Shown here: positions 35,073 to 46,885 of the stretch, one piece after another
How positions within the stretch are numbered: position 1 is the stretch's first letter
Layout: each line of letters opens with the position of its first letter
Source of the DNA: Sorex araneus
Taxonomy: Eukaryota > Chordata > Mammalia > Eulipotyphla > Soricidae
Length of the DNA: 64,000 nucleotides
Direction: 5' to 3'
Assembly (NCBI RefSeq): GCF_027595985.1
Contig: NC_073311.1
Coordinates: forward strand, 43,961,539 to 44,025,538
Notes under the pieces: model-generated
The model's input: only the letters and a program-made list of their open reading frames with translations
Database searches by the model: none
Told to the model about the DNA's origin: nothing
Position numbers and translations under genes: made by a program

Positions 35073-36439
35073 CAGGGATTAATCATAAAGACATTTATTA
35101 TTTTAATAAGATACCCATATCATCTGAAATTTTAATATTTATTATGTGCTGGGAAAACTGTATCTGATGCCTCAAGGTCTAAATCTCTTCTCAATAATGA
35201 TAGCTGATAATGCCATGAATTCTTCATGATCTGAGAGCATAAAAAATACTGGTTCACAGGGTAAGTAAAAGTCTACACTGGAAATGGATGCCTTCCTTCA
35301 ACACAAGGGTCACTTGAGTCCCACTGGTGGTTAGCAATAGAAACCTAACAGCACAGTACTTAACTAATGAAGCCCTCTTTCTTTATGAGTTTTGGCCAGA
35401 AGGTCAGAATGTAGAAGAAGGATGATAATAAGCTCTTTACATTTCAGGGAGGAAACAGTAGACTTTTCAATGGACCATGTTTCCATCTCCACCCATTCCA
35501 AACAGATTAAGTATTGTATGACAAAAAGTTTATGAAAACTTTGGTACTCTATACAAATCCTGGGAAAATACTGTCCTACTTGGGATATTAGCAACCTATT
35601 GCACAGCATTAAAGTTCAAGCTCTACATGGATTTTCCGCAAAAGGCAAGACGGAGACAAGCTATATGGAATGTAAAGCTCATTTATTAGGGCTTTACCTG
35701 TTGGAAAGGGTAGACTCCTGGTTACCTTACTTCTTGGCTAGAAGATGAATACGATTGTGGAGATGGAGTCAGCTGCCTCAGTATTAAGTTTGATAAAGGT
35801 GTTATCTCTTTACTTAAGGGAATCACAAGTTCAAATTCGAGTTGTGTTGGGCAAGCCTCTTATCACTAGGAGCCAAGGAAAGTGCCACACAGTCTAGTCC
35901 ATACTTTAATGTGAGACTTATAAAAACAGAGGATGAATTACATGTGTGGAGAGAGTGATGCTATGGAGGAGTGGCCTTCTCTTGGACAAAGGGAGAGGAT
36001 GTTGCTTGAATATCATGTTGATCTGATTAACCTCACGCTTTTGGCTGGAGATCACTTATGCTCTCTTCTGTGGTTATTTGAGGAATGTTCATAATTCCCT
36101 AATCAGACCCCTTCCTCTGACTATCGTTACTTGTCCCAGGCCCCTCCTATTAGCCCAAGACTCAGTCTGGTGTAGATACTGAGGCAGAGCCCTCCTAGGA
36201 AACACAGAACTCTGTTTCTAACCAGTGTTGAGAAACTCCAGAGCATCTCAGCAACTTCGCTAAACTTTTCTTACACTACCACAATATAGCACCTTCCCAT
36301 CCAACCATCCCTCTCTTCCTCTCTCCTTCCTATTCTTTACATGTACTTTGCACCCTGATAAGCTTGCCCAGGTCCCCTACCCGCTTCTACATTTTTTCAT
36401 GCAGACATTTATCCTGAGAAAATCCTTGCTCCTTTAAAT

Positions 36440-36600
36440 CAGTTTGACTCTTGGATGATATGGGATTATGCACCTGGATTAGATCCCAACTCTCCACATG
36501 GTAACTGTGGGACCCTTGTCAATCATGGTCTGCTCTCTCCTTGTTAGTTTCCTCTTCAGTAGAACAAGCGAGGGGTCAGGGCATCTGCTTCATAATATTA
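36440..36600 (+). mobile_element. MIR fragment, IGF1 intron
   Basis: TGGTAACTGTGGGACCCTTG and GTTTCCTCTTCAGTAGAACA resemble MIR. Confidence 0.55.
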
Positions 36601-37089
36601 TGGTTGTATCTAGTCACCCTCATATATTTACTGGGCATTGAACCATATTATCTATTAACCTATCTATCTCTGTGTGCAGAGTATCTATTTCTTGGTTTGG
36701 ATCCATTTTGTTAACTTGATTGTTAGCAAAGTCAGTTTGTCTTGGCTTCTGTGCTATCAGAGCCCCCCTCTGGGCCTATCTTTGTTGAAGGGTGGGTATA
36801 CTGTTTGTTTCCTTACTGCAGGGTAAATTCTATGAGGGCAAGTAGCAGGATTCCTGTATCTTTGTCTCCTCCCCAGATGCTAGATGGTTTGAGAAAAGTA
36901 GCAAATGATGGAATGCTTGTCACAGCATAGATTGGTGGCATATAGAATCTAGTTCCACAGCCACCCTTGTATGACTCCTATTTTCTGCTCTGGTCTGTAC
37001 AAGGACAAAGAACTTAGAAATCCTTTCTGATAAAATTTAAAATTGATGGACCATGGTATGGTAAATTTTAACAAATGCAGAAGAAACGG

Positions 37090-37330
37090 CACTGTACATA
37101 GTTCACAAATTGAAGACCATCTTGAGTTTGAATTCCGGTCTAGTCATTTCATTAAACAATACCTTAGAAAGCCAGTTAGTCATTTTCAGGCAAATGTGGG
37201 GTACAAAAGGGGATAATTAATATTTACAGGTAAAAAGTGAAGATTATAAAGGCAAATAACTCTTTATACCCTTTTCATATGTAATGTGCCTAAGAAATAC
37301 CAGCTATAAATATTGTCCCCTGACACTCAC
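37090..37330 (+). mobile_element. MIR-like fragment, IGF1 intron
   Basis: GAGTTTGAATTCCGGTCTAG, AAAAGGGGATAATTAATATT and TAAAGGCAAATAAC are in MIR order but diverged. Confidence 0.5.
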
Positions 37331-38629
37331 CCCCACGCCCAGTATTTTTTATAGTTACAGATAACAAAACACATCCTGTGCTGCTGGAGAAAGAGTACTT
37401 ATCTGCTGGGAGCACAGTACTCCCTTGAATGTTGAGATTTTAGATACATCACTCTCCTTTTTTTACTTTTGTGACTGGTATGTCTCCAGGAATCACAGGA
37501 ATTAGGAACATGATTGGAATTGGAATTGGTTCCATGATTATTTCAAGATTAACCTGATTAAGCAACTTTCTCACTCTTCAAAGGATATCATCAAACTATT
37601 TCAAATAGTTTTGTCTATAATATAAGATATCACTAACTAAAATGACTTAAAATCCTGGAAAATAAAAGAGAAAAAATGCTGAAGGGTATTTTCCCTCACT
37701 GGTAAGAGGTATTTATGTTTTTTTTCATAGTCTTGAAGGAGGTTGAAAATCTTTTAGGGTTCTCAGCTGCTTAGACCAGCTACAAGAGTAGCTTGTTTAG
37801 TTAGCTGTTTGCATTTATTTTTTATTTTTCAAATAAAAAATGGTTTACGCACACTAGCTGCTCCAGAAGGAATTGATTTTGAAATTGCCAAAAGGTTCAA
37901 ATGTTGTGGTATTTTAGAAAAATGAAACACCAAATTCTAACAGTTTCACTGATACATGCTAAAGTTTCAGCACATTCTTACCTAAAAACTGGATTTGATT
38001 TATTTTTTCTTCTCTTAAGCTTCCAAAATGTCATTATTTCATCTTACAGACCAGTTATGTGGGAGTGCTTAAGAAGGTGTAGGTAAAAACATAATTGCAT
38101 TCTTCTGGAGATTTGAGAAGCCCAGGGTTGGTACCTTTTAGTGTCATTTCAGTGAAACAGCGATGAGTTCACAGGATTAGGAGAAAAGGGTGTTTCCCTT
38201 CTCTACTCACTCTTTGTGTATGACATATCTGGGCAGAACATTGAAATGCTGTGTTCTGAATTTTCCTCCTCACCAAACTGAGAGGAATCTTGGAAGTTTG
38301 GAAGGCTCTGGTGAACTTTTAGGATGAATAAAATAACACTATGACAAGTGAAAGTGATTTGCGTCTCTTTGAGGTTGATGTGTGCCCTCAGCATATAAAA
38401 GTAAAGGTGCAGGGTGCCAGCCAGTGCTTTCCCAAGACCAAAAATGGCACAAAGACAATTCATGGGTGCATACAGTTTTTAAAATTCAAAACTGTTGCTG
38501 GGTGCCAAAAGCACTTCTACAAACCATATCCTAGTATTCTTTTGGAGAAGAAAACAAAGATTATTTACAGAAAGAAAAACTAGGACCTGATACTAGCCCA
38601 GGTAAATAAGTATGGACCAAATCATCAGT

Positions 38630-38745
38630 ATCAACATCTTCACCAACATCATTAGCAGCAATATCATCATCATCAGCAAGATCACCATTATCACCACCAC
38701 CATCATCATCACCATCACCATCCTCCTCCTCCTCCTCCTCCTCTT
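38630..38745 (+). repeat. Impure ATC/ACC then CTC trinucleotide repeat
   Basis: A run of ATC, ACC and AGC triplets ends in CCTCCTCCTCCTCCTCCTCC (to about 38,743). The 88-residue open frame over it is low-complexity and not a gene. Confidence 0.9.
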
Positions 38746-41574
38746 ACTTACTCCATCTACACTTTTCATTTCTTCTGATCCTGTCTTGCCTCATGAACTA
38801 ATCGAGCACCCCCTACTCACACACAACATAAATATTGATGAACACTGCTTCCCAACTCCATACTTGTCAATTGATTAGAAAAAAATTACCCCAACCCCTG
38901 TGTTGGTCTTATTTCTAATCATTTGGAATTTTTTGTTTTGCCATAATTGTTATCTACAGCTGTAAAAATAGCATGTCATATTTTCACAGATGGCAGGGCT
39001 GGTTGATCTTTGATTATTTGACCCTACGTAGATGGTCAGACAAAAAGCCCCAAGAGAATGTTTATATAGTTAAACACAGAATTTTGTGGGGTGAAAAAAA
39101 GGAATATGAAGCCCAGCTTGGAAGCATGGATCATTGGGTCACTTTGGGTTTGATGCAAAATTCTGTAATTTCTCATTGGAAGCAATGGAGTTTTGTTACT
39201 AGACAGGAGTTACAACTGTACTAATCATTTCATAGGTTTTATTTCTAAAGAGCATCCTGTTACAAAATTCTGACTGCAAGTTAGAGGAGCAAGGAGGAGA
39301 GTGTAAGTCATTGCTTCTCTTTGCCTCAATAGTGATAGTGGCATGGACCTGTTTAAATAAATACACGTTTCTTTGCCAACAGGAATAAAGGCCTCTGTCA
39401 GAGCAAGGAGAAAAAGTTAGATGATGGTTAAGGAAAGGATAAGTGGAAGAAAAGGCACGTGATAGTGCTTACTAACAATTCTAATTTCTAGTAGATGTAG
39501 GGACAGAGGATACTGATTGGAAGATGGGATGGATGTACTAACTTTTGATTGCCTTGTTTAAGAACTGACATAGATATTTCTAAAGTTTCAAATTAGCACT
39601 TTGTAAAAATAACTAATTTCTGGTTGAAAGTGGTTGAGATACTCTGGAAAGAAAACAGATTCTCTCTCTGTTCCTTCAAGTAATGATTTTTTTGTATACT
39701 ATTCTATTTAAGTGTAGAACCTGGGTCTTTAAGAAAAAAAAAGCAGTTATGAAGTTTCTCTTTATTATTTTTACAGAGGAAACTTTTTACCTATAATTTT
39801 GGAAAATCATTTACCCCAAACCCTCAGTGTATATGATAATGCTGGCACACAAAACTACATATAACAACACATGCATGCACACACATCCACAAACACAAGA
39901 AAAACAAAGAAAATAAAAGAATCCTCTTTTTTCCAAAAACTACTTGATAGAGTAATAATAAGTAAATAACTACAAAAAGCATTTAAAATTGTTTTTTTTA
40001 CAAAATTATATAATAAAAGGATGTACCTTTTAGTTTATTTCAAACATCCACTTTTCCCAAAGAGTTAGTTTTATGACCAATGGATGTTTAAATTTAGTTG
40101 ATAAACTAAAGATGAAAAATTTCCATAATACTTTTTAGCTTTTGTTATTTATGTTGCTGTAGTTCATGGGAGCTGTCAAAAATGTTCCTACGATGGTGAG
40201 AAATTTTAGCTGTGTTCTACTACTACCAGATTTGGACACCTGAGCCCCTTGTCTCACATAATCTCTCTACTGCTCTCAGACCCATGTTTTTTATTCTCAA
40301 GTCTACACATAATTTTTGTTTAGAATTCACCTCTTTTAGCTGCTGAATGAAAATAGTGGAACATTTTCTAAAGGCAAGAAAGAAGAATCCAAATAAGTGG
40401 ACATTGAGGAGAGTTGACTTCTATAATGTTTTTGAGGGTATAGATGCTGAATTTTGACCATATAGCTCTAGAAGTTTAATAAGCTCTAAAGAACCTCAGT
40501 TATTTCAATGAAAGTTGATTTGTCTTGCTTTGGTCAATAAATACTGACTCTGATTTTCAAAGGCATCAGTAGTTGGACTTTGTATTATTATGGTGAATAT
40601 ACATCCTGAGCAACTCTGTAATGACTATTCAAATCTTTATAAAACCCATTTTTCTTTATCTAAAAATATTTATCTTTCATTATTACAATAATTTTAGACT
40701 TATCAACTGTATTCTGGGATTAAAAATCAGCTAGTTATTTTTGGGTAAATATATATTTTTTAATCCTATTCCTTTTCTATAGGCAAGTGACCAGTATAGA
40801 CCCCATCTTCCCCCAGGGAATGATAAAAAAATTTTTCTTAAAAGTAAATTTATTGCTTAAGAAAATATTGTTCCCTCTTAGTGACTAGTGGGAGGAAGGT
40901 GATCAGGGGATGGAGAAAAGAGAAGGGGAGAAACTCTTTGGGAGTTCATTTCTTTGCCTTCTTTTCTACCCCTGCATCCTTGCAGTATGCTTATTGGAGG
41001 CTGTTTGAGGTTTTGTTTGTTTTCAGGAGATGCTTGAAAGAAGATCAAATGCTTGTGAAAGGCACCAAATCGGCAGTCCTAGAAACTCAAATATCCCGGA
41101 AGCCGTGTGAGCCCGGAAATATCCCACATTTCTATTTATTTTGGCAGTTTTACTTAAAACTAGCAAGAGCTGGAGTTCATGCTACAATTAAATTTTCCCC
41201 AGGCACCGTGAAATGAAAACACATATTACATTTGATTTTAAGTGGTTGAAAAAAAAATGGTGGTTTTCCCAAAAAGTTCATTCTATGACCTCAAAATGAC
41301 AGTTAATGGTTCTTCACTTGGGAGAGCAGAGCTACCAGTTAAGTTGGAATTCTTCATAAAAATGGGCTTCTCTGGGTTGGAAAAGGTCTTAGTCAAAGAC
41401 TGAGTTATCTTTGCTTGTCAAATGCTTGAAATTTCAGCACCACATTGTCAAAAAGTGTTGAAAAGCTTGGACTTGAAGTTTTTGTTAATATGAGATCCAC
41501 TTCCACTTGAGAGACCTATTTTTTTAATCAGATGGCTCTAATTTTCATAACTGTGAAATAACAGTGGCTAAAAC

Positions 41575-41840
41575 TTTCTTAGTGCTATGTGCCAGTCACC
41601 ATTTTAAGCACTCTGATGTGTACTACACATATGCACATGCATGCTCACGCCCATGATCTCAATCGGTCTTCATAATTATATGAGGTCAATTCAGTTATCA
41701 TCCTCATTTGGCACATGAGGAAACTGAGGCATGGGTACATTTTTATGATATGCTCAAGATCATACAGTGAGTAAATAAAAAAGTTCAGAATTTGAACCCA
41801 GCTTTCCAACTCTAGATTCTGTACTTTTAACTCCTGAGTC
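41575..41840 (-). mobile_element. MIR element, antisense, IGF1 intron
   Basis: TTAGTGCTATGTGCCAGTCA, GCACATGAGGAAACTGAGGC and GAATTTGAACCCAGC: a nearly complete complement of MIR. Confidence 0.88.
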
Positions 41841-42429
41841 TTAGAAGAAACCCTTCTCTCTCCTTCAAGTCAATCATAGAAGTTTGCACACTGTAGATGC
41901 TCTTTAAAAGTACTTACAACACTTCAGTATCTCACCATGACTCCTTACATATTTCCTTTAGTCTGACATCATGTTAAAAATTAGTAGAATTTTAAACAAT
42001 GATTACTATTCTGCCCACTTTAAGGTAGCACTGATGATACTGACAGGGACATAACTTTCACTATAAAGTACTTAGTCTGTTGCCATCTTTAGTAGTAGGT
42101 CCTTGAATCATTTTAATCTAGGTAAGAAAAGCAAATTCTAAATATGTCAGACACCTGAGAGCATAATTCCTGTGACTTCCCTGTTTTACTCTGTACTAGC
42201 TTCACTGTCCTATACAAGAATAAAAATCCTTTCATGCCAACAGTAATACTTACTTTGAAATCGTACCACTGTTCACATACCTATATCATTTATTTGTCCC
42301 TCCTCCCTCTCTCTTTCTTTTCTTTCCTACTCTTCCTTCATTGATTCCTATCTCTATCCCTTTTGCCATCTAGCATTATGCCATATATGAAGATTAATTG
42401 AGATCATGGGCATGAGTGTGCATGTGTGT

Positions 42430-42530
42430 GTATATGTAGTACACATCAGAGTGCTTAAAATGGTGGCTGCCACATAGTAAGCACTAAGAAAGTTTAGTGC
42501 TTAGTACTGATATTAAGGGATAGAGGGAAA
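42430..42530 (+). mobile_element. MIR 3' fragment, IGF1 intron
   Basis: GAGTGCTTAAAATGGTGGCT and GCCACATAGTAAGCACTAAG match the MIR 3' part. Confidence 0.65.
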
Positions 42531-42716
42531 AATCTTTCAATTTTATTTCTATTACTTAGGAGGAGATTACTTCTATTTATGTATATTATTCATAAATCAC
42601 ATACTGCCATATATCATGATTGATTTATAGCTGATAATGGCCACTCAAAAAATATGTGTATTTTAATCCAGTCTGTGACCTAAGCATTCTTCAGTCATCA
42701 AATACTATTGCCTTTT

Positions 42717-42886
42717 TTTTTTTCTTTTTGGGTCATACTCGGCGATGCACAAGGGTTACTCCTGACTTTGCACTCAGGAATCACTCCTGGCGGTGCTCGG
42801 GGGACCATATGGGATGCTGGGAATCAAACCCGGGTCGGCTGTGTGCAAGGCAAACGCCCTGCCCGCTGTGCTCTCTCTCCAGCCCC
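42717..42886 (-). mobile_element. SOR SINE, antisense, with 14-bp target duplication
   Basis: TTTTTGGGTCATACTCGGCG to CTCTCTCCAGCCCC. TACTATTGCCTTTT is duplicated at 42,703-42,716 and 42,887-42,900. Confidence 0.95.
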
Positions 42887-44219
42887 TACTATTGCCTTTT
42901 TGATTTTAAAGTCTTAGCCCTTTCTCTTGAATGAAGTATATCATTTTATATGATTAAATATGTGCTTCAAATCCTTGACATATAAGGTATATAGCTGATA
43001 ATTACTCAGTTATCTATGAAAAATGGAAAGAGAGGATGCTCAAAGGAACTTTTCCATAGAACATGAACTGTCCAGTCTTCTATTAGACTTAGGTCCTTTG
43101 AAGAGCCATCCATATAATGCAAACACTTTTTGGGTGGTGGTTCAAGCCCAGTGCTGCCCCCAAAGCATAGTTATTCTAGCAGAAGATGTCAGTGTCTCCT
43201 GAGAAATCTCAGCTGGGCTCGGTCACTAACTAACCCGACATTTTGGTCTGTTCCAATAAAACAACATCCATTTGCAACTAAACCAGTAGTAGTGTGGCTT
43301 CTGTCTTGAGCTCTGACATGCTTCTTTGTGGAACTTTTCTTCCAACTTAAGCCAGGAACATCTTAGATTAAATTAGAAGATATGACCTGGGACTTCAGTG
43401 AACCGTGAAGGAAGGATGATCTTGAAGTAAAAAGCACGGTAGACTTGGATGTAGTAGAAAGGAAGTTCTTTTGGACTTTTAACATCCTCAAAGTAGGCTA
43501 TTAGGAGACGCTTTATGTCTTGATTTCATAATCTTACTCCCAATTGTAATCATTCACATAGCTGAGCATTTCCTCTCTTTCACTCATTTTGCTCTTTTAA
43601 TTCCACAATTTTGATGATCTTGAGACTTTTAGCTTCATTATCTGTATAAGATGCTAGTTCTGTTAATCAAATCAAAGTAGCTAAAGGAGATCTCTGAGAC
43701 CCAAATTCTGTGATTTTATTTTTATTTACTTTCAAGGAAATCCAGTTCTTATTTTTATCCTATAAGACACACCCTTTTGTTTCTCTGTCTCTGACTCTCC
43801 CTCTCTCACTTACCCTTATCCATATCCTTCCTTTTGGAGGAAAATATTAAATTTGTGGGGGCTTTTATGTGACCATTATCTCTCTATCATTTTATTTTAG
43901 AATTCTTTTTTTTAGTCCAGGTTAATTCTATGCTGTTTTTTGCTGAACAGAAGGAGGGAAGCTCAAAAGTCAAGCATATCTTCATCCATTTCTGAATTTT
44001 AGTATTATTAAAATGAAGGGATTCAATCAAATAGCTTCTGAGAGAATAGTTTGATTATTTTTTGTAGCTCTAACATAACATGCTTACAAAATTTACACTG
44101 AGCTCATAAAATATCGGATCTAAAGATCAATATTTGGGTAAGTAGGAGAGGGAGAGTCAGAAACAGAGAAACAAAGAAAATGTGTCTTACAGAGATTGAA
44201 ACAGACACCAGAGTTCTGG

Positions 44220-44640
44220 GCCTGAATTATTTCCCCTTAATTCCTACCCTATTCATATGTTGGTGCCCTAAGTTGGTACTCAGAACCCTAAATTGTGACT
44301 TTGAGGTAGGAAATAGGGTCCTTATCTGGGTAATTAAGTTGAAATGAGGTGATTCCTTGGGATGTCTTAGAAGGACATTCAGTATGGCTGTATGGCTGGT
44401 GTCTTTACACAAAAAGGAAATCTGACAAAGGGTCTGTATAGATGATGTGAAAAACACAAGTAAGAGAAAACTAATAATTATAAACTAAGAGACTTGGAAG
44501 GAACCTCTTTTTTTCTGAAAAATCATAGTCTTGGATTTCCAGCCTCCAGAAGTGTACAAAAATGAGTTTCTGATGTCAAAGCACCCTAGTCTATGGTTAT
44601 TTTATGGCAGCACTGGAAAATTAATGAAACTTTTATATCT
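44220..44640 (+). mobile_element. MLT1-type solo LTR (ERVL-MaLR), IGF1 intron
   Basis: TTCATATGTTGGTGCCCTAA, GAGGTAGGAAATAGGGTCCT, GGATTTCCAGCCTCCAGAAG and CACCCTAGTCTATGGTTATT match the order of an MLT1 LTR. Ancient, non-coding, no internal region seen. Confidence 0.8.
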
Positions 44641-44979
44641 GATTCCAAAGTATAAACAAATAAAATTTTCAACTAGCTCTTCTCATAGACTCCATAGACC
44701 GCAAAGACCTCTGGACAAAATATTGGATGCCCTTTGACCTGAACCTGAACTTGATTAAGAAATGCAGCTTTCTGTGACACTGCAGCAAAGGAAATCTGGG
44801 AACTTCTATGATGCAATTCAGTCTTGCTGAGAATTTGGGCCTAACATTTAACTTGACATGTATTGATAAAGATGATTCTTCAATAAATAGTCATACAAAA
44901 TTTCATAATGCGTACTCTTATTTAATTGCTTTTGAAGGGAGGGGAATGTTGTCTCTTGCTTGTCCCTTTAACATTTTAA

Positions 44980-44989
44980 TTTATTTATT
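44980..44989 (-). terminator. Candidate poly(A) signals for a transcript ending in exon 5
   Basis: Two overlapping AATAAA hexamers (minus strand AATAAATAAA) lie about 300 nt past the exon 5 Eb stop. Human Eb transcripts terminate within exon 5, so a signal here would be expected, but AT-rich hexamers are common and no cleavage site can be seen. Confidence 0.4.
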
Positions 44990-45292
44990 TCTTTCTGGCC
45001 ACCATCTTTCTTGGACTTTACTTCTCCATTTTCATCATGCTTATTAGCCATCTCTCACCATGGCTGACTTCTCTTGGTTACATGCATTATCTAGCAACTT
45101 CTAGATTCACCAGGCCTAATTTGTCTTCAAGTCCTCTAAACACTTCCCACTTCTCTTTATCGCTGTCTGCTCTTCTCTCATCATCCTCGCCTCTGTCTGC
45201 TTAGTCCTTCTCTCCTCCATTTTCCTGCTTTTGCCACTGTGTTCACAATGTCTAGCTCCTCTGCTCTTTCTTCTGTCCTTTGATCTGCTGAC

Positions 45293-45394
45293 TTACTTCT
45301 GCCCCTCCTTTTGTTCCCCTCCTGGGTGTTTCTTTGGCCCACCTTTCCTTCTCCTTTGGGACTTCATTTTCTTGTTGATAGATGGGGACGAAGA
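45293..45394 (-). CDS. IGF1: IGF1 exon 5, read-through (Eb-type) reading frame, truncated
   Basis: If the internal donor at 45,341 is not used, the frame from exon 4 continues through GGPKKHPGGEQKEGQK and stops at TAA (45,293-45,295). The tail is 33 residues, against 61 in human Eb. Alignment by eye with the human exon shows one nucleotide missing in the GGGGACAG context (here GGGGCAG). Downstream, the human-like sequence continues in another frame: YQQENEVPKEKERW and IKGQKKEQR can be read in shifted frames, so the DNA is conserved but the Eb frame is broken. The same stretch contains a consensus-like splice donor, GTAAGT (GT at 45,295-45,296), created where human has GCAAGT. A single-base assembly error would also explain the frame loss. 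Whether shrews express Eb is unknown. Confidence 0.6.
   Translation of the reverse strand, partial: SSSPSINKKMKSQRRRKGGPKKHPGGEQKEGQK
45343..45394 (-). CDS. IGF1: IGF1 exon 5, short form (Ec / MGF-type insert, 52 nt)
   Basis: Alternative exon that changes the E peptide of pro-IGF1. The acceptor is TTACAG just above 45,394 and the donor is GT at 45,341-45,342 (GGAAAG|GTGGGC), the position used in human and rodent Ec/MGF splicing. In frame after exon 4 it reads SSSPSINKKMKSQRRRK plus one nucleotide. Joined to exon 6 this gives G-STFEERK and a TAG at 31,017-31,019, so the family's conserved C-terminus is preserved. The human insert is 49 nt and the rodent one 52 nt. The shrew exon is 52 nt because it has one extra Arg codon in the SQRRK basic cluster. 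The usual Y-Q-P start is replaced by S-S-S. About 1.49 kb of intron separates it from exon 4, close to the human spacing. Actual use of the exon is inferred from conservation. Confidence 0.88.
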
Positions 45395-46104
45395 CTGTAA
45401 ACATCACAAAAACAATGGCATTGAGAACAGGTGGTTCCCTCCATGTCCGGGAGAGACAGAGCCTTTGAATCAGCCCAGAATGCCCAGATTCCATCAGATG
45501 CAGAAGACAGGATTGGTGATGAAGAGGTGTGTAGACCCTCAACGATAAGACCCAACCTCCCCAAACTCTTGGAACCCATCTTGGAACCCCTCCCCACTCC
45601 CCAACAGAAATGGAAAAGCATTGGGTCACCTGGGAAGAGAAAGAACGAACCTGCCTTCTTTGTCCCCTTGAGTATGTTTCCCATTCACATTTGAAGCACC
45701 ATCTCTGTGCTACTTGCTCCCTTGGTTGCCCTTTTGCCTCTGTTTACCCTGTCCACCAGCCTGAAGTCTGTCCCTTTCCATCAGTCAACATGGCTCCCTG
45801 AGGTGTCCCCCACCCCCAAGATCTCTTCCAGCCTCAGCTGTCTTTCAGGACTAGGAAGGAGCACAGATAGCACTGGCATCATGAGCATCTTAGTCTCTTA
45901 TCTCATGCTTTCCACACAATGTTACTTAGACTCCCAGAATGAGAACCAGAGGTTGTGGTTTCATCTTCCTGTCAACAGAGTCCATGAGGGAACAGAAATG
46001 ACAGTTTTTATCTTTCCTCACTTGGTCTTCCTGGCCTCAATGTTCCTCCTCTATCTTCCCTTCTGTTCTCATGCTTTCTACTCAGTAATGGCAATTTGAG
46101 TAAT

Positions 46105-46215
46105 AATATATTTATTTTTCACTCATTCATTCATTCATTCAGTGAAAATTAGAGAAGTGATTACTGTGCAGCAGATGATTTAGGTACTTTAAATGGCATA
46201 GATAGTACCTCTACG
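46105..46215 (+). repeat. ATTC run in an L2-like context
   Basis: CACTCATTCATTCATTCATT followed by diverged sequence resembling the common L2/MIR3 end. The subfamily cannot be assigned. Confidence 0.45.
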
Positions 46216-46554
46216 GTGTATTTCAACTTTACTTCATAGGAAGACACCTGCAAATTTTGACAGAAATTTCAAGGTGCTCTAAGAGCCAAACAGAAATTTC
46301 TACGTTTAATGCTTTTTGCCTTTAATAAAGTGTACTACTTCACCTGAATTTCAAATAGTTCCATTTTAGCGTATTTTTTCCCCTTTGCATTTTGCAGAAT
46401 TTGAGACAGGAAAGGTTATAGACATTGTTGTTAATTACACTTAGGACAGACATTAACACTTGTCCAACAGTTACATCCTGTGGGCATGCGGAAAACATTA
46501 TATATATATATATATGCTATTTTAATTATGAAAATGATCAGATGCAATAACTAG

Positions 46555-46690
46555 GATTCTTATCTCAAGTTTTCCCTGATGAAGCTAAGGCTTGGACAAT
46601 TCTATTTGGTCAAGGATACTCCGCTAGTAATTAGTGGAGATAGAATTTTAGTTTTGTTTGATACCAAAACTCATGTTTCCGTTCTCTTCT
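46555..46690 (-). mobile_element. Diverged MIR, antisense, IGF1 intron
   Basis: CTGATGAAGCTAAGGCTTGG, GGTCAAGGATACTCCGCTAG and GATAGAATTTTAG are in MIR-complement order. Confidence 0.5.
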
Positions 46691-46885
46691 CCACCACCTA
46701 CTTGTTACCAGATCATTCAGAGCCGTGGAATTGACTAAAGGAGTGGGCATATATGCTGAGAGTGAGGAGCTTTATCTACAAACCAGGAAACTCTGAGGCA
46801 TAACTTGTTTCTCCCAGCTGACCACACTCGCCTCCACACCCCTCTAGGGAGAGGGGAACACAGATTCCACCCCTGGCTGGCTTAC

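Larger units (their letters stand above)
31043..45342 (-). other. IGF1: IGF1 intron between exon 5 and exon 6
   Basis: About 14.3 kb of intron, close to the human size. It contains SOR SINEs (32,928, 33,612, 34,887 and 42,717), old MIRs, an MLT1-type LTR near 44.2-44.6 kb and a trinucleotide repeat at 38.6 kb. Between these I see no coding exon. Open frames such as 40,881-41,216 have no recognisable similarity. Confidence 0.85.
45395..46885 (-). other. IGF1: IGF1 intron between exon 4 and exon 5
   Basis: 1,491-nt intron with GTAAGC donor and TTACAG acceptor. It holds an ATTC tetranucleotide run in an L2-like context (46,105-46,215), a (TA)n tract near 46,500 and a degenerate MIR (46,555-46,690). 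No other feature recognised. Confidence 0.85.

Noticed and set aside
38612-38878. 88-residue Ile/Leu-rich open frame
   Set aside because: Low-complexity translation of the ATC/CTC trinucleotide repeat.
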